Shown here piece after piece: positions 14,534 to 21,014 of a stretch of DNA of 29,659 bases. The stretch's first letter is position 1. The number at the start of each line of letters is the position of its first letter. The translations under genes and the position numbers were made by a program. This stretch comes from a virus: positions 1 through 29,659 of IMG/VR virus record IMGVR_UViG_3300009164_002986. The stretch is one strand, 5' to 3'. Under the pieces are notes generated by a model, which saw only the letters and a program-made list of their open reading frames with translations, made no database searches and had not been told where the DNA came from.

Positions 14534-14751
14534 GTGAGTCAACTGGCATAACAGGTTTTATTGAAATCTTCGAAGGCCGTCTTCAAAAAATGAAGCTACA
14601 TCTTAAAGAAGAACTAGATAAAGCCAAAAGCGATAGAGACCGTAAAGCTATACGCAGGATCACTGCTGATGCCCGTAAACTCAACAAAACACTTAAAGAA
14701 ATGCGTAATGCTAGTGCTAAGAAATGTCCACATTGCGGAGAGAAGTTATGA
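14530..14751 (+). CDS. Coiled-coil protein with C-terminal CPHCG zinc knuckle
   Basis: The start at 14530 overlaps the upstream stop. The product is 73 aa. Residues about 10-62 form a charged helix or coiled coil (KMKLHLKEELDKAKSDRD), ending in KKCPHCGEKL. A single CxxC suggests a zinc site shared between subunits of a dimer. It is a plausible small nucleic-acid or protein-binding early factor. No named family. Confidence 0.65.
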   Translation: MSESTGITGFIEIFEGRLQKMKLHLKEELDKAKSDRDRKAIRRITADARKLNKTLKEMRNASAKKCPHCGEKL

Positions 14752-14924
14752 ACAAATACCTATACACTATCAAATGGACACAGCCTTATGCAACAGATTG
14801 GCAGCGGCCATATCTGCGTGGGCTCCAACAACAATTGGAACAGACTATTGAGAACTTGCTTGAACACAGTAAATTTGAAGAAGCTAATGAAATTATTAAT
14901 AACATCAAACGCACAAGTATTTAA
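14748..14924 (+). CDS. Small helical protein (58 aa)
   Basis: The start at 14748 is set by the ATGA overlap. MNKYLYTIKWTQPYATDW is followed by a single long helix (LRGLQQQLEQTIENLLEH). The YTIKW opening may be a strand like the KW/RW endings of the small-protein family nearby. Three base pairs separate its stop from the next start. Function unknown. Confidence 0.55.
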   Translation: MNKYLYTIKWTQPYATDWQRPYLRGLQQQLEQTIENLLEHSKFEEANEIINNIKRTSI

Positions 14925-14927
14925 AGT

Positions 14928-15128
14928 ATGAAAATGGAAAGAGTTGAAGTGGGCATGTTCAAATTGCCAGGCGTAGTTCTTGACAAAGAAGAAATGACCG
15001 AAGAGAAGATTGCGGAGATGGATGAATGGCGACTGACTGAACAAGGAGTTGGCACACGCATGACTGATCTGTTGTGGAGTTTTCGAAACGAAAGTCAAAG
15101 GGACTGGTTTATTCTAAAGTGGTCATGA
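14928..15128 (+). CDS. Small protein of the WF.LRW family (member 1)
   Basis: The product is 66 aa; the start could also be the ATG at 14934. Its C-terminus FRNESQRDWFILKWS carries the motif shared by several neighbours: aromatic strand, acidic/polar turn, WF-x-L-R/K-W. The N-terminal part (VGMFKLPGVVLDKEEMTEEK) is unique. The stop overlaps the next start within TCATGA, a junction sequence repeated through this family. Function unknown. Confidence 0.65.
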   Translation: MKMERVEVGMFKLPGVVLDKEEMTEEKIAEMDEWRLTEQGVGTRMTDLLWSFRNESQRDWFILKWS

Positions 15129-15343
15129 TAACAGTTATAGTCAAAGATCGAAATCCCAATGATGTATTGGAAATAGTTCGCGAGCTGAGATCTCAGGGAC
15201 TTGTACAAGGCACTGACTTTGACTTTGCTTACAACAAAGCACAATATGATAACTTTGGTTACGAACCAGCAGTGGAGAGACACACAGTATTTTCGTTCCA
15301 TACTGAAAAGTATGCTACACTATTTGCATTGAGGTACGCATGA
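15125..15343 (+). CDS. Small protein of the WF.LRW family (divergent member)
   Basis: The product is 72 aa from the overlapping ATG at 15125. It begins as a strand-helix unit (MITVIVKDRNPNDVLEIVRE) and ends TVFSFHTEKYATLFALRYA, a clear variant of the F.F..EKD..WF.LRW ending with Leu-Phe for Trp-Phe. The alternation suggests a compact alpha/beta (possibly ferredoxin-like) fold. Function unknown. Confidence 0.65.
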   Translation: MITVIVKDRNPNDVLEIVRELRSQGLVQGTDFDFAYNKAQYDNFGYEPAVERHTVFSFHTEKYATLFALRYA

Positions 15344-15606
15344 CTCAAGGGGAACATGCTATTCATGATTGGGAACGAGAGAAAAAATCCAAAAGATTTG
15401 AATACTGGCATCGACTGCGTCTTGCCAAAGAAGATTACTATGGCATTTATGATAGGCTAACTGAAACTACTCCAGAATTTTATCAGCATTTGAAAAAACA
15501 ATACGGGATCAAACTGGATTTTGATAGTAGTGGAAACATAACTGACACTTATCAAATCGTAGATGAAAAAAAATACATGCTTTTCATTTTGAAATACCCA
15601 AAATAA
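15340..15606 (+). CDS. Small protein of the WF.LRW family (divergent member)
   Basis: The product is 88 aa, coupled by ATGA to the previous gene. The N-terminal half is a charged helix (HDWEREKKSKRFEYWHRLRL). The C-terminus IVDEKKYMLFILKYPK matches the family ending loosely (LF.LKY). Followed by a 16-nt gap with AAGGATTGAG as ribosome site for the next gene. Confidence 0.6.
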   Translation: MTQGEHAIHDWEREKKSKRFEYWHRLRLAKEDYYGIYDRLTETTPEFYQHLKKQYGIKLDFDSSGNITDTYQIVDEKKYMLFILKYPK

Positions 15607-15622
15607 TATAAGGATTGAGAAA

Positions 15623-15820
15623 ATGACTCTTGAAGACTTACAATATATCTTTGAATATCAAATTGAAGAAGGCACAGAAAAGCTGTACTTCATGACGACT
15701 GATGGTGATCGTCATCCCCTAATACAACGACATCCTGCTGGGGATTTGGCTGGCCTATTGCCCATGCTGGATTCTTTTCAATACACAGGACACAATGTGA
15801 TGCCGAGGTTTGTGAAATGA
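15623..15820 (+). CDS. Unrecognised small acidic protein (65 aa)
   Basis: The product begins MTLEDLQYIFEYQIEEGTEK and has a YFMTTDGDRHPLIQ strand-turn segment. An AAGGATTGAG site precedes it, the only clear Shine-Dalgarno in this stretch of overlapping genes, so it may be a re-initiation point. Stop overlaps the next ATG by 4 nt. Function unknown. Confidence 0.6.
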   Translation: MTLEDLQYIFEYQIEEGTEKLYFMTTDGDRHPLIQRHPAGDLAGLLPMLDSFQYTGHNVMPRFVK

Positions 15821-16089
15821 ATGAACGGATTAAAGAACTTTTAAATCAGGCTACTACTGATGCCTTGTATGAAACTAAAGATGCTATTGACTTCTTAGAT
15901 AATCCTGTGTCAAAACAACAACGTGAATTACAGTTAGAAAAGTTCGCCGAGTTGATTGTGCGGGAATGTTTGAATGTTATGAGCAAAACCTCAGAAGAAG
16001 CTAACAAGAGGTTTACTTATATGGGTGATGATGTTCCTACAGTAGTGCATCAAATGAACATTGAGAAACATTTTGGAGTTGAACAATGA
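15817..16089 (+). CDS. Conserved-type small phage protein (90 aa)
   Basis: The product begins MNERIKELLNQATTDALYET. The central KFAELIVRECLNVM and C-terminal IEKHFGVEQ match a type of protein I associate with many environmental T4-like phages; no function is established. It is mostly helical with one Cys. Coupled by ATGA overlaps on both sides. Confidence 0.7.
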   Translation: MNERIKELLNQATTDALYETKDAIDFLDNPVSKQQRELQLEKFAELIVRECLNVMSKTSEEANKRFTYMGDDVPTVVHQMNIEKHFGVEQ

Positions 16090-16322
16090 CCATATTCATA
16101 CCCGTGCTGTTTATTTGCCTTAACGGCAACTGCGAGTTCATGCAGGCAAAAACATACTACAAAAACGAAGCACAATGTAGAGCCAGCCTTGACGTGCAAA
16201 AACAGCACATGCGGAATCTAGTGGAAAAGGCCGCAGAGCAAGGTACCAAAGGTGAAATTACCATTTTGGAAGGTACTTGTATAGATGCTGAAATCAAAAC
16301 GACCCAAGGCAGAACAACATGA
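16086..16322 (+). CDS. Small Cys-containing protein, possibly exported
   Basis: The product is 78 aa. A short hydrophobic opening (MTIFIPVLFICLNGNCEF) could be a signal or simply a buried strand; it lacks a basic n-region, so export is uncertain. Four Cys (CLNGNC, QCRASL, GTCIDA) suggest paired disulfides or metal binding. Coupled to both neighbours by overlap. Function unknown. Confidence 0.6.
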   Translation: MTIFIPVLFICLNGNCEFMQAKTYYKNEAQCRASLDVQKQHMRNLVEKAAEQGTKGEITILEGTCIDAEIKTTQGRTT

Positions 16323-16825
16323 ATATATTTTTAGATATGGATGACGTGGTGGCCGCTTGGCAAGAACGGGCACAGGAGATACTGAAGCTACGTGTTAACA
16401 AAGACAGTGATCGTATACCACAGGCGGAATGGGACAAGCTCAAAGAAGACTTGCGCTTCTATAGAGACTTGCCCTTGATGGAGGGCGCACATGAACTGGT
16501 AGATATGTGTAAGCAGTACATTGCTCGTAACCCACAGTACACCTTGAGATTCCTCACAGCATTGCCGCATGACTACTCCATGCCATTGGCCGTTTACGAC
16601 AAAGTTCATTGGGGAGATCAACACTTCCCAGGCATACCAGTTACAATTGGTCCATTCAGCTACGACAAATGGCGACATTGTAAAAATGCGGGAGACATAC
16701 TAATTGATGACCGTGTGAGCAACTGTGAAGAATGGGAAGCTCGCGGCGGTGTTGCACACAGATATACCACTTGGGAGGCATGCGAGCCATGGCTGAACTC
16801 TGTCCTTACCAAAAGCGAATCTTAA
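16319..16825 (+). CDS. 5'(3')-deoxyribonucleotidase-like HAD enzyme
   Basis: The product is 168 aa. MNIFLDMDDVVAAWQERA carries HAD motif I with Asp6 and Asp8. The NT5C-type layout follows: FYRDLPLMEGAHELV, a TLRFLTALP segment (motif II Thr), YDKWRHCKNAGDILIDDRVSNCEEW (motifs III/IV, Lys and Asp pair) and a C-terminal substrate strand. The family dephosphorylates deoxynucleoside monophosphates, tuning dNTP pools. Coupled upstream by ATGA; its 3' end overlaps the next gene by 37 nt. Confidence 0.85.
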   Translation: MNIFLDMDDVVAAWQERAQEILKLRVNKDSDRIPQAEWDKLKEDLRFYRDLPLMEGAHELVDMCKQYIARNPQYTLRFLTALPHDYSMPLAVYDKVHWGDQHFPGIPVTIGPFSYDKWRHCKNAGDILIDDRVSNCEEWEARGGVAHRYTTWEACEPWLNSVLTKSES

Positions 16826-17193
16826 ACGGCGTTAAGTACGGTGAGGTGAATATCATGATGGCTGGTAGACAAATGGGCAAGAGCATGTTTAGTAGTCAAG
16901 CCATCAAACGACTAATGGACGACATAATGCTTAGGCCTGTGGAAGATCTTGTACTTAGTGAAGGCACTGTGTACGGCTCACGTTATTATTGTGTAGAGCC
17001 TTTTGGCGGTAATTGGCGAGAAATGGAAGACTGGTGCATTAATACATTTGGTTCGAGTACTGGCAGTATCTGGGCTGAAGAGGTTGATAAAGTAACTCCG
17101 CAACCCAGTGAACGTTGGTATGGCAACAATCGTAAGTTTTGGTTCCGTACAGAGAAAGATCGTAACTGGTTTGTATTAAGGTGGCGATCATGA
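16789..17193 (+). CDS. Orphan Walker-A segment fused to a WF.LRW domain
   Basis: The start at 16789 is 10 nt after GGAGG; an ATG at 16780 is too close to it. The product is 134 aa. The first ~45 residues (CPYQKRILNGVKYGEVNIMM, then AGRQMGKSMFSSQAIKRL) look like the N-terminal ATPase motif of large terminases (RQ.GKS P-loop), but no Walker B or nuclease follows. The C-terminal half is the small-protein family domain: WCINTFG...RKFWFRTEKDRNWFVLRW. This is a domain fusion or a relic P-loop protein. It might bind nucleotide, but hydrolysis seems unlikely. Confidence 0.7.
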   Translation: MAELCPYQKRILNGVKYGEVNIMMAGRQMGKSMFSSQAIKRLMDDIMLRPVEDLVLSEGTVYGSRYYCVEPFGGNWREMEDWCINTFGSSTGSIWAEEVDKVTPQPSERWYGNNRKFWFRTEKDRNWFVLRWRS

Positions 17194-17453
17194 ATGATTC
17201 ATTAGAAGATTATTATGCTACTGCTGCTCAAGTCATAGCCAACGACATTGATCGAGAAGTCATGTGGGGTATGCTAGAAGGTATAGGTTGGACTCGTGTT
17301 ATGCTACCTAGACTTATAGACAATAATCATGCTATAGATATCACGCACTGGTTAGCAATTAACTGCAAGCATCCATTTGAACGTAGTGGTAGAGACTTTA
17401 TGTTTGAGAGTCAACAAGATGCCAATTGGTTTATATTAAAGTGGATGTCATGA
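17190..17453 (+). CDS. Small protein of the WF.LRW family
   Basis: The product is 87 aa from the ATG overlapping the upstream stop (a GTG at 17181 is less likely). The N-terminus is acidic and helical (MNDSLEDYYATAAQVIANDI). The C-terminal domain reads THWLAINCKHPFERSGRDF then MFESQQDANWFILKWMS. Trp, Cys and Phe positions align with neighbours. Function unknown. Confidence 0.7.
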   Translation: MNDSLEDYYATAAQVIANDIDREVMWGMLEGIGWTRVMLPRLIDNNHAIDITHWLAINCKHPFERSGRDFMFESQQDANWFILKWMS

Positions 17454-17647
17454 CACTACCTCACAATATTGAAATTGATCACGAGTATTCTGTTATTGAT
17501 GTGGATGGCAGTTCTGAAACTCTCAACAATGCCATTGCTTGGTGTACGGAATGTTTTGGTCCTGCTGGCCATAGATGGTTCTATACATTCAAACGATTTT
17601 ATTTTAGAGAAGAAAAAGATTCTCTTTGGTTTGAATTGCGATGGTAA
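17450..17647 (+). CDS. Small protein of the WF.LRW family
   Basis: The product is 65 aa and nearly only the shared domain: DVDGSSETLNNAIAWCTECF, GPAGHRWFYTFKR, then FYFREEKDSLWFELRW. It is the clearest minimal member, so it best defines the unit: strand, helix with WC..xFG, aromatic strand, F.F..EKD turn, WF.LRW strand. The start overlaps the upstream stop as ATGA. Confidence 0.7.
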   Translation: MTLPHNIEIDHEYSVIDVDGSSETLNNAIAWCTECFGPAGHRWFYTFKRFYFREEKDSLWFELRW

Positions 17648-17883
17648 TACGCCCAGTGAAAACCCGAAGGAGCCTTGAGTATGAGGTATACATTGATGCA
17701 CATCGACACGGTGAAGCTGGGAAGTGGTGTGAGCAAGAGTTTGGCCAACGATGGGAAGCAATAGGTCATACTGATGGGTTATGGTGCATGTTCTGGGCGG
17801 GTCGTGATGCACACGATAAGTATAGATTTTGTTTTGCAGAAGAAAAACAACGCATGTGGTTTTCATTAAAATGGTTATCATGA
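17641..17883 (+). CDS. Small protein of the WF.LRW family
   Basis: The product is 80 aa and overlaps the upstream gene by 7 nt. It shows the full domain: YEVYIDAHRHGEAGKWCEQE, FGQRWEAIGHTDGLWCMFW, then KYRFCFAEEKQRMWFSLKWLS. Its size is unchanged relative to the 17450 member except for an inserted loop. Four closely related members in a row (16789-17883) imply recent tandem duplication. Confidence 0.7.
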   Translation: MVIRPVKTRRSLEYEVYIDAHRHGEAGKWCEQEFGQRWEAIGHTDGLWCMFWAGRDAHDKYRFCFAEEKQRMWFSLKWLS

Positions 17884-18251
17884 ATAAGAACGACGAATTT
17901 TATAATCGATATGATATGCAAGTGCGTACAAGCCAACGCAAGTTACGTAGGATTGATCGTGCTAGCCAAAAGGTAAATGCTTGGCAATACACAGTTAGTG
18001 ACAGCGCATTGTATCAAGACTATCACATGCATGTTGAAGATGTAGAGTGTGTAGAAGTATTGATGCCCAAAGACAGATTAGAAAGTATTGTAGCATATAT
18101 TGAATATGCCGAGCATGAGTTTGATCAGCATCAAACAGACAAACAATTGATAGCACGGTTTGAACGTGATAGGATTGTTAGACTACAACATCCTGCTGTG
18201 GAAAAAGCCTATCAAAAATATGTAACATTATTGGAGTTGTGTAGAAAATGA
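17880..18251 (+). CDS. Basic helical protein with PAVEKAY C-terminal motif
   Basis: The product is 123 aa from the overlapping ATG at 17880. It is charged and mostly helical (YDMQVRTSQRKLRRIDRASQ; MPKDRLESIVAYIEYAEHEF). The C-terminus HPAVEKAYQKYVTLLELCRK resembles the ends of the 18248 and 19328 products, suggesting a common docking or oligomerisation motif. Function unknown. Confidence 0.65.
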   Translation: MNKNDEFYNRYDMQVRTSQRKLRRIDRASQKVNAWQYTVSDSALYQDYHMHVEDVECVEVLMPKDRLESIVAYIEYAEHEFDQHQTDKQLIARFERDRIVRLQHPAVEKAYQKYVTLLELCRK

Positions 18252-18622
18252 TTAAAGGATTAACAGGCACATTGGGCGTAACAATTGCTGGAGGCAGTAC
18301 TACTATGCCTTATGTGCCACAAAACGCTAGTAACCCTATCCAAGGTATGATACGAGTCAACAACCAAGACTTGGAAGTGTTTACTGGCAGCAGTTGGCAA
18401 GTCATGTCCACCAGTTATGCCAGTGTGGGGCTGGATCAAGATGTATTGGATATTATACAATGGGCACGTAAGCAACGTGATAAACAATTGGATAGAGAAC
18501 GTCGTATACAAATCAATCCAGCATTGCGGAAAGCATATGAGGCAATTGAACGTGCCGAAGCAAATTATGAAATACTGGACAAGATAGTAGGTGAAGATGT
18601 CATTCAAACAACCCCAGCGTGA
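18248..18622 (+). CDS. Structural-type protein with glycine-rich N-terminus
   Basis: The product is 124 aa. The N-terminus (MIKGLTGTLGVTIAGGSTTM) and PIQGMIRVNNQDLEVFTGSS-type segment are beta-rich and resemble small phage tail/baseplate-associated proteins. The C-terminal half is a charged helix ending NPALRKAYEAIERAEANYEI. Two-part organisation (beta tip, helical stalk) fits an adaptor or decoration protein. Its place in the early-type module is unusual for a structural gene. Confidence 0.65.
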   Translation: MIKGLTGTLGVTIAGGSTTMPYVPQNASNPIQGMIRVNNQDLEVFTGSSWQVMSTSYASVGLDQDVLDIIQWARKQRDKQLDRERRIQINPALRKAYEAIERAEANYEILDKIVGEDVIQTTPA

Positions 18623-18959
18623 CAAAGGTTATTTGGGTGAGGAACCCAAAAAGATCACTTGCGATTTTGAAATGATTGGAGATCGAGTTGAACGTGTGCA
18701 TACCGTTTTGGTACACAAGTTCAGAATAAGTGACTCTGAAGATCCTGATCTGTATGCTGCCCAACCGCTTTGGGAATGGCAAGAAAGTGAAATTGGTACA
18801 TGGGTAATGACTCACGCCGTTGAGCCACCAACTTGGCACAGACAAGCACACAACTATTTGTTATGGGGACACGAGTATGCTATCACTGCAAAATTAATGG
18901 GCAAAGATTACACATATTGGATGCTCAAATACGATAAACCACTTGACAACACCAACTAG
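18597..18959 (+). CDS. Unrecognised protein with WMLKY ending
   Basis: The product is 120 aa from the ATG at 18597, overlapping the upstream gene by 26 nt. It has a beta-rich, Trp-rich middle (AAQPLWEWQESEIGTWVMTH) and ends KDYTYWMLKYDKPLDNTN, distantly like the WF.LRW endings. No catalytic motif is seen. Its last codons overlap the -35 box of the next promoter. Function unknown. Confidence 0.65.
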   Translation: MSFKQPQRDKGYLGEEPKKITCDFEMIGDRVERVHTVLVHKFRISDSEDPDLYAAQPLWEWQESEIGTWVMTHAVEPPTWHRQAHNYLLWGHEYAITAKLMGKDYTYWMLKYDKPLDNTN

Positions 18960-18971
18960 AGAATGTATAAT
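18943..18971 (+). promoter_or_regulatory. Perfect consensus sigma70 promoter
   Basis: TTGACA (18943-18948), 17 nt, TATAAT (18966-18971). Again the ATG (18978) follows the -10 after exactly 6 nt, predicting a leaderless message. It lies over the end of the preceding gene and drives the next small gene plus the tRNA. Confidence 0.92.
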
Positions 18972-18977
18972 ACACAC

Positions 18978-19229
18978 ATGGAAAACATTAATCTCAATCA
19001 ATACCTCATCGATCTCAAGTGTCAAATCCTTGATATCCTCCACAGCTATAAACTTCAAGGACAAGTAGAAGTTCCTGTAAGGACCTTGCTTGAAGAATTG
19101 GGCATGGATGACATGTCCAATGCAACTGGCCTTGATCCCAATGACACCATTGTACTAACCAGTACAACACTGTCCAATGTCGAGGCTGCAAAGGCCAAGA
19201 TCCGATCAACTAATTTTACCCTTCAGTAA
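18978..19229 (+). CDS. Small acidic protein from a predicted leaderless mRNA
   Basis: The start at 18978 is chosen because an upstream in-frame ATG (18963) lies within the promoter. The product is 83 aa, acidic and mixed alpha/beta (ENINLNQYLIDLKCQILDIL; VRTLLEELGMDDMSNATG; NDTIVLTSTTLSNVEAAKAK). No family is recognised. It is co-transcribed with the tRNA 8 nt downstream, which must be cut out by RNase P and 3' processing. Confidence 0.65.
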   Translation: MENINLNQYLIDLKCQILDILHSYKLQGQVEVPVRTLLEELGMDDMSNATGLDPNDTIVLTSTTLSNVEAAKAKIRSTNFTLQ

Positions 19230-19237
19230 CACATAAT

Positions 19238-19312
19238 CTGCCGATAGGTAAACGGATATACCAGTAGCCTTCTAAGCTATTATTCCAGGTTCGATTCCTG
19301 GTCGGCGGACCA
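19238..19312 (+). tRNA. tRNA-Arg (anticodon UCU) with encoded CCA
   Basis: A full cloverleaf is present. The acceptor stem CTGCCGA (19238-19244) pairs with TCGGCGG (19302-19308), with one G-T pair. The D-arm is GGTA/TACC and the anticodon stem GTAGC/GCTAT, with loop CTTCTAA giving anticodon TCT. The T-arm is CCAGG-TTCGATT-CCTGG. A is the discriminator and CCA (19310-19312) is encoded. It reads AGA/AGG, codons common in this phage and often rare in hosts. Confidence 0.95.
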
Positions 19313-19327
19313 TCATTTAGGATTGCT

Positions 19328-19801
19328 ATGGAAACAATTTTCTATATCAAAAAAGGTCGCAAGTACATTCCTCACAGCACATACTCAAGCGAGTTTTGTG
19401 ATAGCTTTCCCAAAGGAACACATTTGGTTGATGTGTATCCCGGTGGATCTAGCCGTCGTTACAATATTGATCCTGCTCTAGCACCTATGATTGCCGCGGG
19501 TCGTGTGGCCGAAGATGCTATTAGTAAAAGCATTATGGATGCAAGCGCATTACGAGTACCTGCTCGAGATCAGCCATTAACTCCTGCACAGTTGAAAGCG
19601 TGGAAGGCTTTGGCTAAAGCCTTCGGCAAGGAGCAGTATGCACTTGAATGGTGTAGCTACCGAGAAGCGGCTGAAGCCGGTGTTAAGGCCATGCAAGCGG
19701 AAGCAGATAAATTATTAGAGAACCCCAGTGTGCGTAGAGCATATGATAGGTTCTTATTGGTTGTAGCACTAACAAAGGATCACAATGAAAGAACTGATTA
19801 A
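19328..19801 (+). CDS. Conserved-type phage protein with NPSVRRAY C-terminus
   Basis: The product is 157 aa, preceded by TTTAGGAT. It opens METIFYIKKGRKYIPHSTYS with a YPGGSSRRYNIDPALAPMIA core and a helical second half (AQLKAWKALAKAFGKEQYAL). The C-terminus ENPSVRRAYDRFLLVVALTK shares the PAxxxAY motif of the 17880 and 18248 products. I associate this protein type with freshwater phages; function unknown. It overlaps the next gene by 17 nt. Confidence 0.7.
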   Translation: METIFYIKKGRKYIPHSTYSSEFCDSFPKGTHLVDVYPGGSSRRYNIDPALAPMIAAGRVAEDAISKSIMDASALRVPARDQPLTPAQLKAWKALAKAFGKEQYALEWCSYREAAEAGVKAMQAEADKLLENPSVRRAYDRFLLVVALTKDHNERTD

Positions 19802-20054
19802 CTTTATTAAATGGCAGTGGGGGAAATGGGAATTTTGGCAAAAGAGTTTTATCTTTAGCTCTGTGTTCTTTGGTGCGGGCATAACTGCTGACGCTCCCTA
19901 TTCAACTTATTTGTTTATGATTCCTACTGGAGTCATGTTCTTTTGGATGACCAAATGGTTTGTGTGGGATGGAGCCAAAACTGCTTGGCTCAACTACAAG
20001 AAAGAAAAAGCGAATCTGTTTAACACTATTAAGGATGGAAAACAAAATGGATAA
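19785..20054 (+). CDS. Small membrane protein (two spans)
   Basis: The product is 89 aa. Two hydrophobic segments (SFIFSSVFFGAGITADAPYS region; TYLFMIPTGVMFFWMTKWFV) are flanked by Trp/Lys-rich ends, typical of an inner-membrane hairpin. The tail YKKEKANLFNTIKDGKQNG is basic and probably cytoplasmic. Early expression suggests modification of the host membrane. A holin role cannot be excluded. Confidence 0.7.
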   Translation: MKELINFIKWQWGKWEFWQKSFIFSSVFFGAGITADAPYSTYLFMIPTGVMFFWMTKWFVWDGAKTAWLNYKKEKANLFNTIKDGKQNG

Positions 20055-20226
20055 GGTGACAGTTGGTTCACGCTGGCAAGGCAGCGACCGAAGTGAATTT
20101 GTTGTACGTTCAATTGAAGTTGAGGACAATGGTACTTGGGTGCGCTACGGACGTCATGCTCAGGACACCACGTACAGTTGTTTGATTGATGCATTCTTGC
20201 ATCGCTTTACACAAATTCTAAATTAA
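20047..20226 (+). CDS. Small beta-rich protein (59 aa)
   Basis: The start at 20047 sits after AAGGATGG and overlaps the previous stop by 8 nt; an ATG at 20035 is an alternative. The product (MDKVTVGSRWQGSDRSEFVV... DAFLHRFTQILN) has the alternating pattern of a small SH3-like or Tudor-like barrel. No family assignment is secure. The gap to the next gene is 9 nt with AAGGAA. Confidence 0.6.
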   Translation: MDKVTVGSRWQGSDRSEFVVRSIEVEDNGTWVRYGRHAQDTTYSCLIDAFLHRFTQILN

Positions 20227-20235
20227 GGAACTATC

Positions 20236-20607
20236 ATGGACTTATTTGATGTTGGTCTTGTTGCTGTTGTAGCATTTACTATTGGATCCGTATACGGCGG
20301 GTTCAGACAAAATATGCGTTTTATTCGAAAAGTCAGTACTGACCCACAAAACATGATTGACTTATTGACCAAACTCAAAGTAGAGTTGGAACGTATTAAG
20401 GAAGCAGAAGAAGCTGGTGCTGACGAAGATGCAATTGAATTGAGATTTGAACAGCACAACGAAATTTACTACTGTTATCGTAAAGATACCGAACAGTTTA
20501 TGGGTCAAGGTAATGATATTGAGACTTTGATTAAACAAGTCAATGACCGCACTGGTTTGAATGTTTGGGCGAGGAAGCCTGAGCAATCTAACCAAACGGC
20601 TTGCTAA
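20236..20607 (+). CDS. Membrane-anchored coiled-coil protein
   Basis: The product is 123 aa with an N-terminal anchor (DLFDVGLVAVVAFTIGSVYG) and then a cytoplasmic helix (LTKLKVELERIKEAEEAGAD). A small C-terminal domain follows with FEQHNEIYYCYRKDTEQFMG and NDIETLIKQVNDRTGL. AAGGAA precedes the start. The layout fits a membrane-tethered adaptor or regulator. Function unknown. Confidence 0.65.
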   Translation: MDLFDVGLVAVVAFTIGSVYGGFRQNMRFIRKVSTDPQNMIDLLTKLKVELERIKEAEEAGADEDAIELRFEQHNEIYYCYRKDTEQFMGQGNDIETLIKQVNDRTGLNVWARKPEQSNQTAC

Positions 20608-20632
20608 CTAGTATGCAAGATAGTATACTAGT
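20601..20632 (+). promoter_or_regulatory. Sigma70 promoter with operator-like palindrome
   Basis: TTGCTA (20601-20606), 17 nt, TATACT (20624-20629). An inverted repeat ACTAGTAT (20607-20614) / ATACTAGT (20625-20632) spans the spacer and -10, like the operator arrangement at 876-904. The 5'-UTR then contains GTTGGTG-ATACG-CACCGAC (20639-20657), a G-T-containing hairpin, before AGGA and the ATG at 20682. Confidence 0.65.
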
Positions 20633-20681
20633 AACACGTTGGTGATACGCACCGACACATTTTATTATATAGGACATAAAA

Positions 20682-20954
20682 ATGAAATTATTCAATCCAG
20701 AAACTAAAACTTTTAAACTTTTCTCAGCACTTTACAAAGGTGACAAGATCACTGCTTCAGACGCTAACAAGCGTTTTGGCATTAAGAACTTGGCAGCTGA
20801 AGCTAGCCGTGTACGTCACATGGGCTATGCAGTTTATACAAACAGCCGCAAAGCTGGTAACGGTGTTACTGTTACTGAGTATGTAATGGGTAAGCCAAGT
20901 CGTGAAATCGTAGCATTGGGCTACAAGGCTAAGGCATTAGGCATCAGCCTTTAA
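20682..20954 (+). CDS. Small winged-helix/HTH-like DNA-binding protein
   Basis: The product is 90 aa and basic. KITASDANKRFGIKNLAAEA (helix-turn-helix-like) is followed by SRVRHMGYAVYTNSRKAGN and a GVTVTEYVMGKPSREIVALG segment that could form the wing, giving a compact winged-helix fold. It is a stand-alone transcription unit with promoter, operator-like palindrome, leader hairpin and strong terminator, so it is likely abundant and perhaps autoregulated. It is a candidate regulator of early/late switching; targets unknown. Confidence 0.7.
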   Translation: MKLFNPETKTFKLFSALYKGDKITASDANKRFGIKNLAAEASRVRHMGYAVYTNSRKAGNGVTVTEYVMGKPSREIVALGYKAKALGISL

Positions 20955-20971
20955 TCCGTTTAACGGATTAA
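20951..20971. repeat. Perfect inverted repeat over the stop codon
   Basis: TTAATCCGTT-T-AACGGATTAA has 10-bp perfect arms and includes the stop codon of the DNA-binding protein gene. With the adjoining terminator it forms a double hairpin. It may protect the mRNA 3' end or be a protein-binding site. Confidence 0.7.
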
Positions 20972-20972
20972 T

Positions 20973-21000
20973 CAAAAGCGCCTCCGGGCGCTTTTGTTTT
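20973..21000 (+). terminator. Strong intrinsic terminator
   Basis: CAAAAGCGCC-TCCG-GGCGCTTTTG (20973-20996) has a 10-bp GC-rich stem with a 4-nt loop and is followed by TTTT. It ends the transcription unit of the DNA-binding protein. The short gene pair downstream has no clear promoter of its own. Confidence 0.92.
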
Positions 21001-21014
21001 GACTAATTAATAGT

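Noticed and set aside
16789-17193. Large terminase gene
   Set aside because: Only the P-loop region is present in a 134-aa protein; no Walker B or RNase-H-like nuclease.
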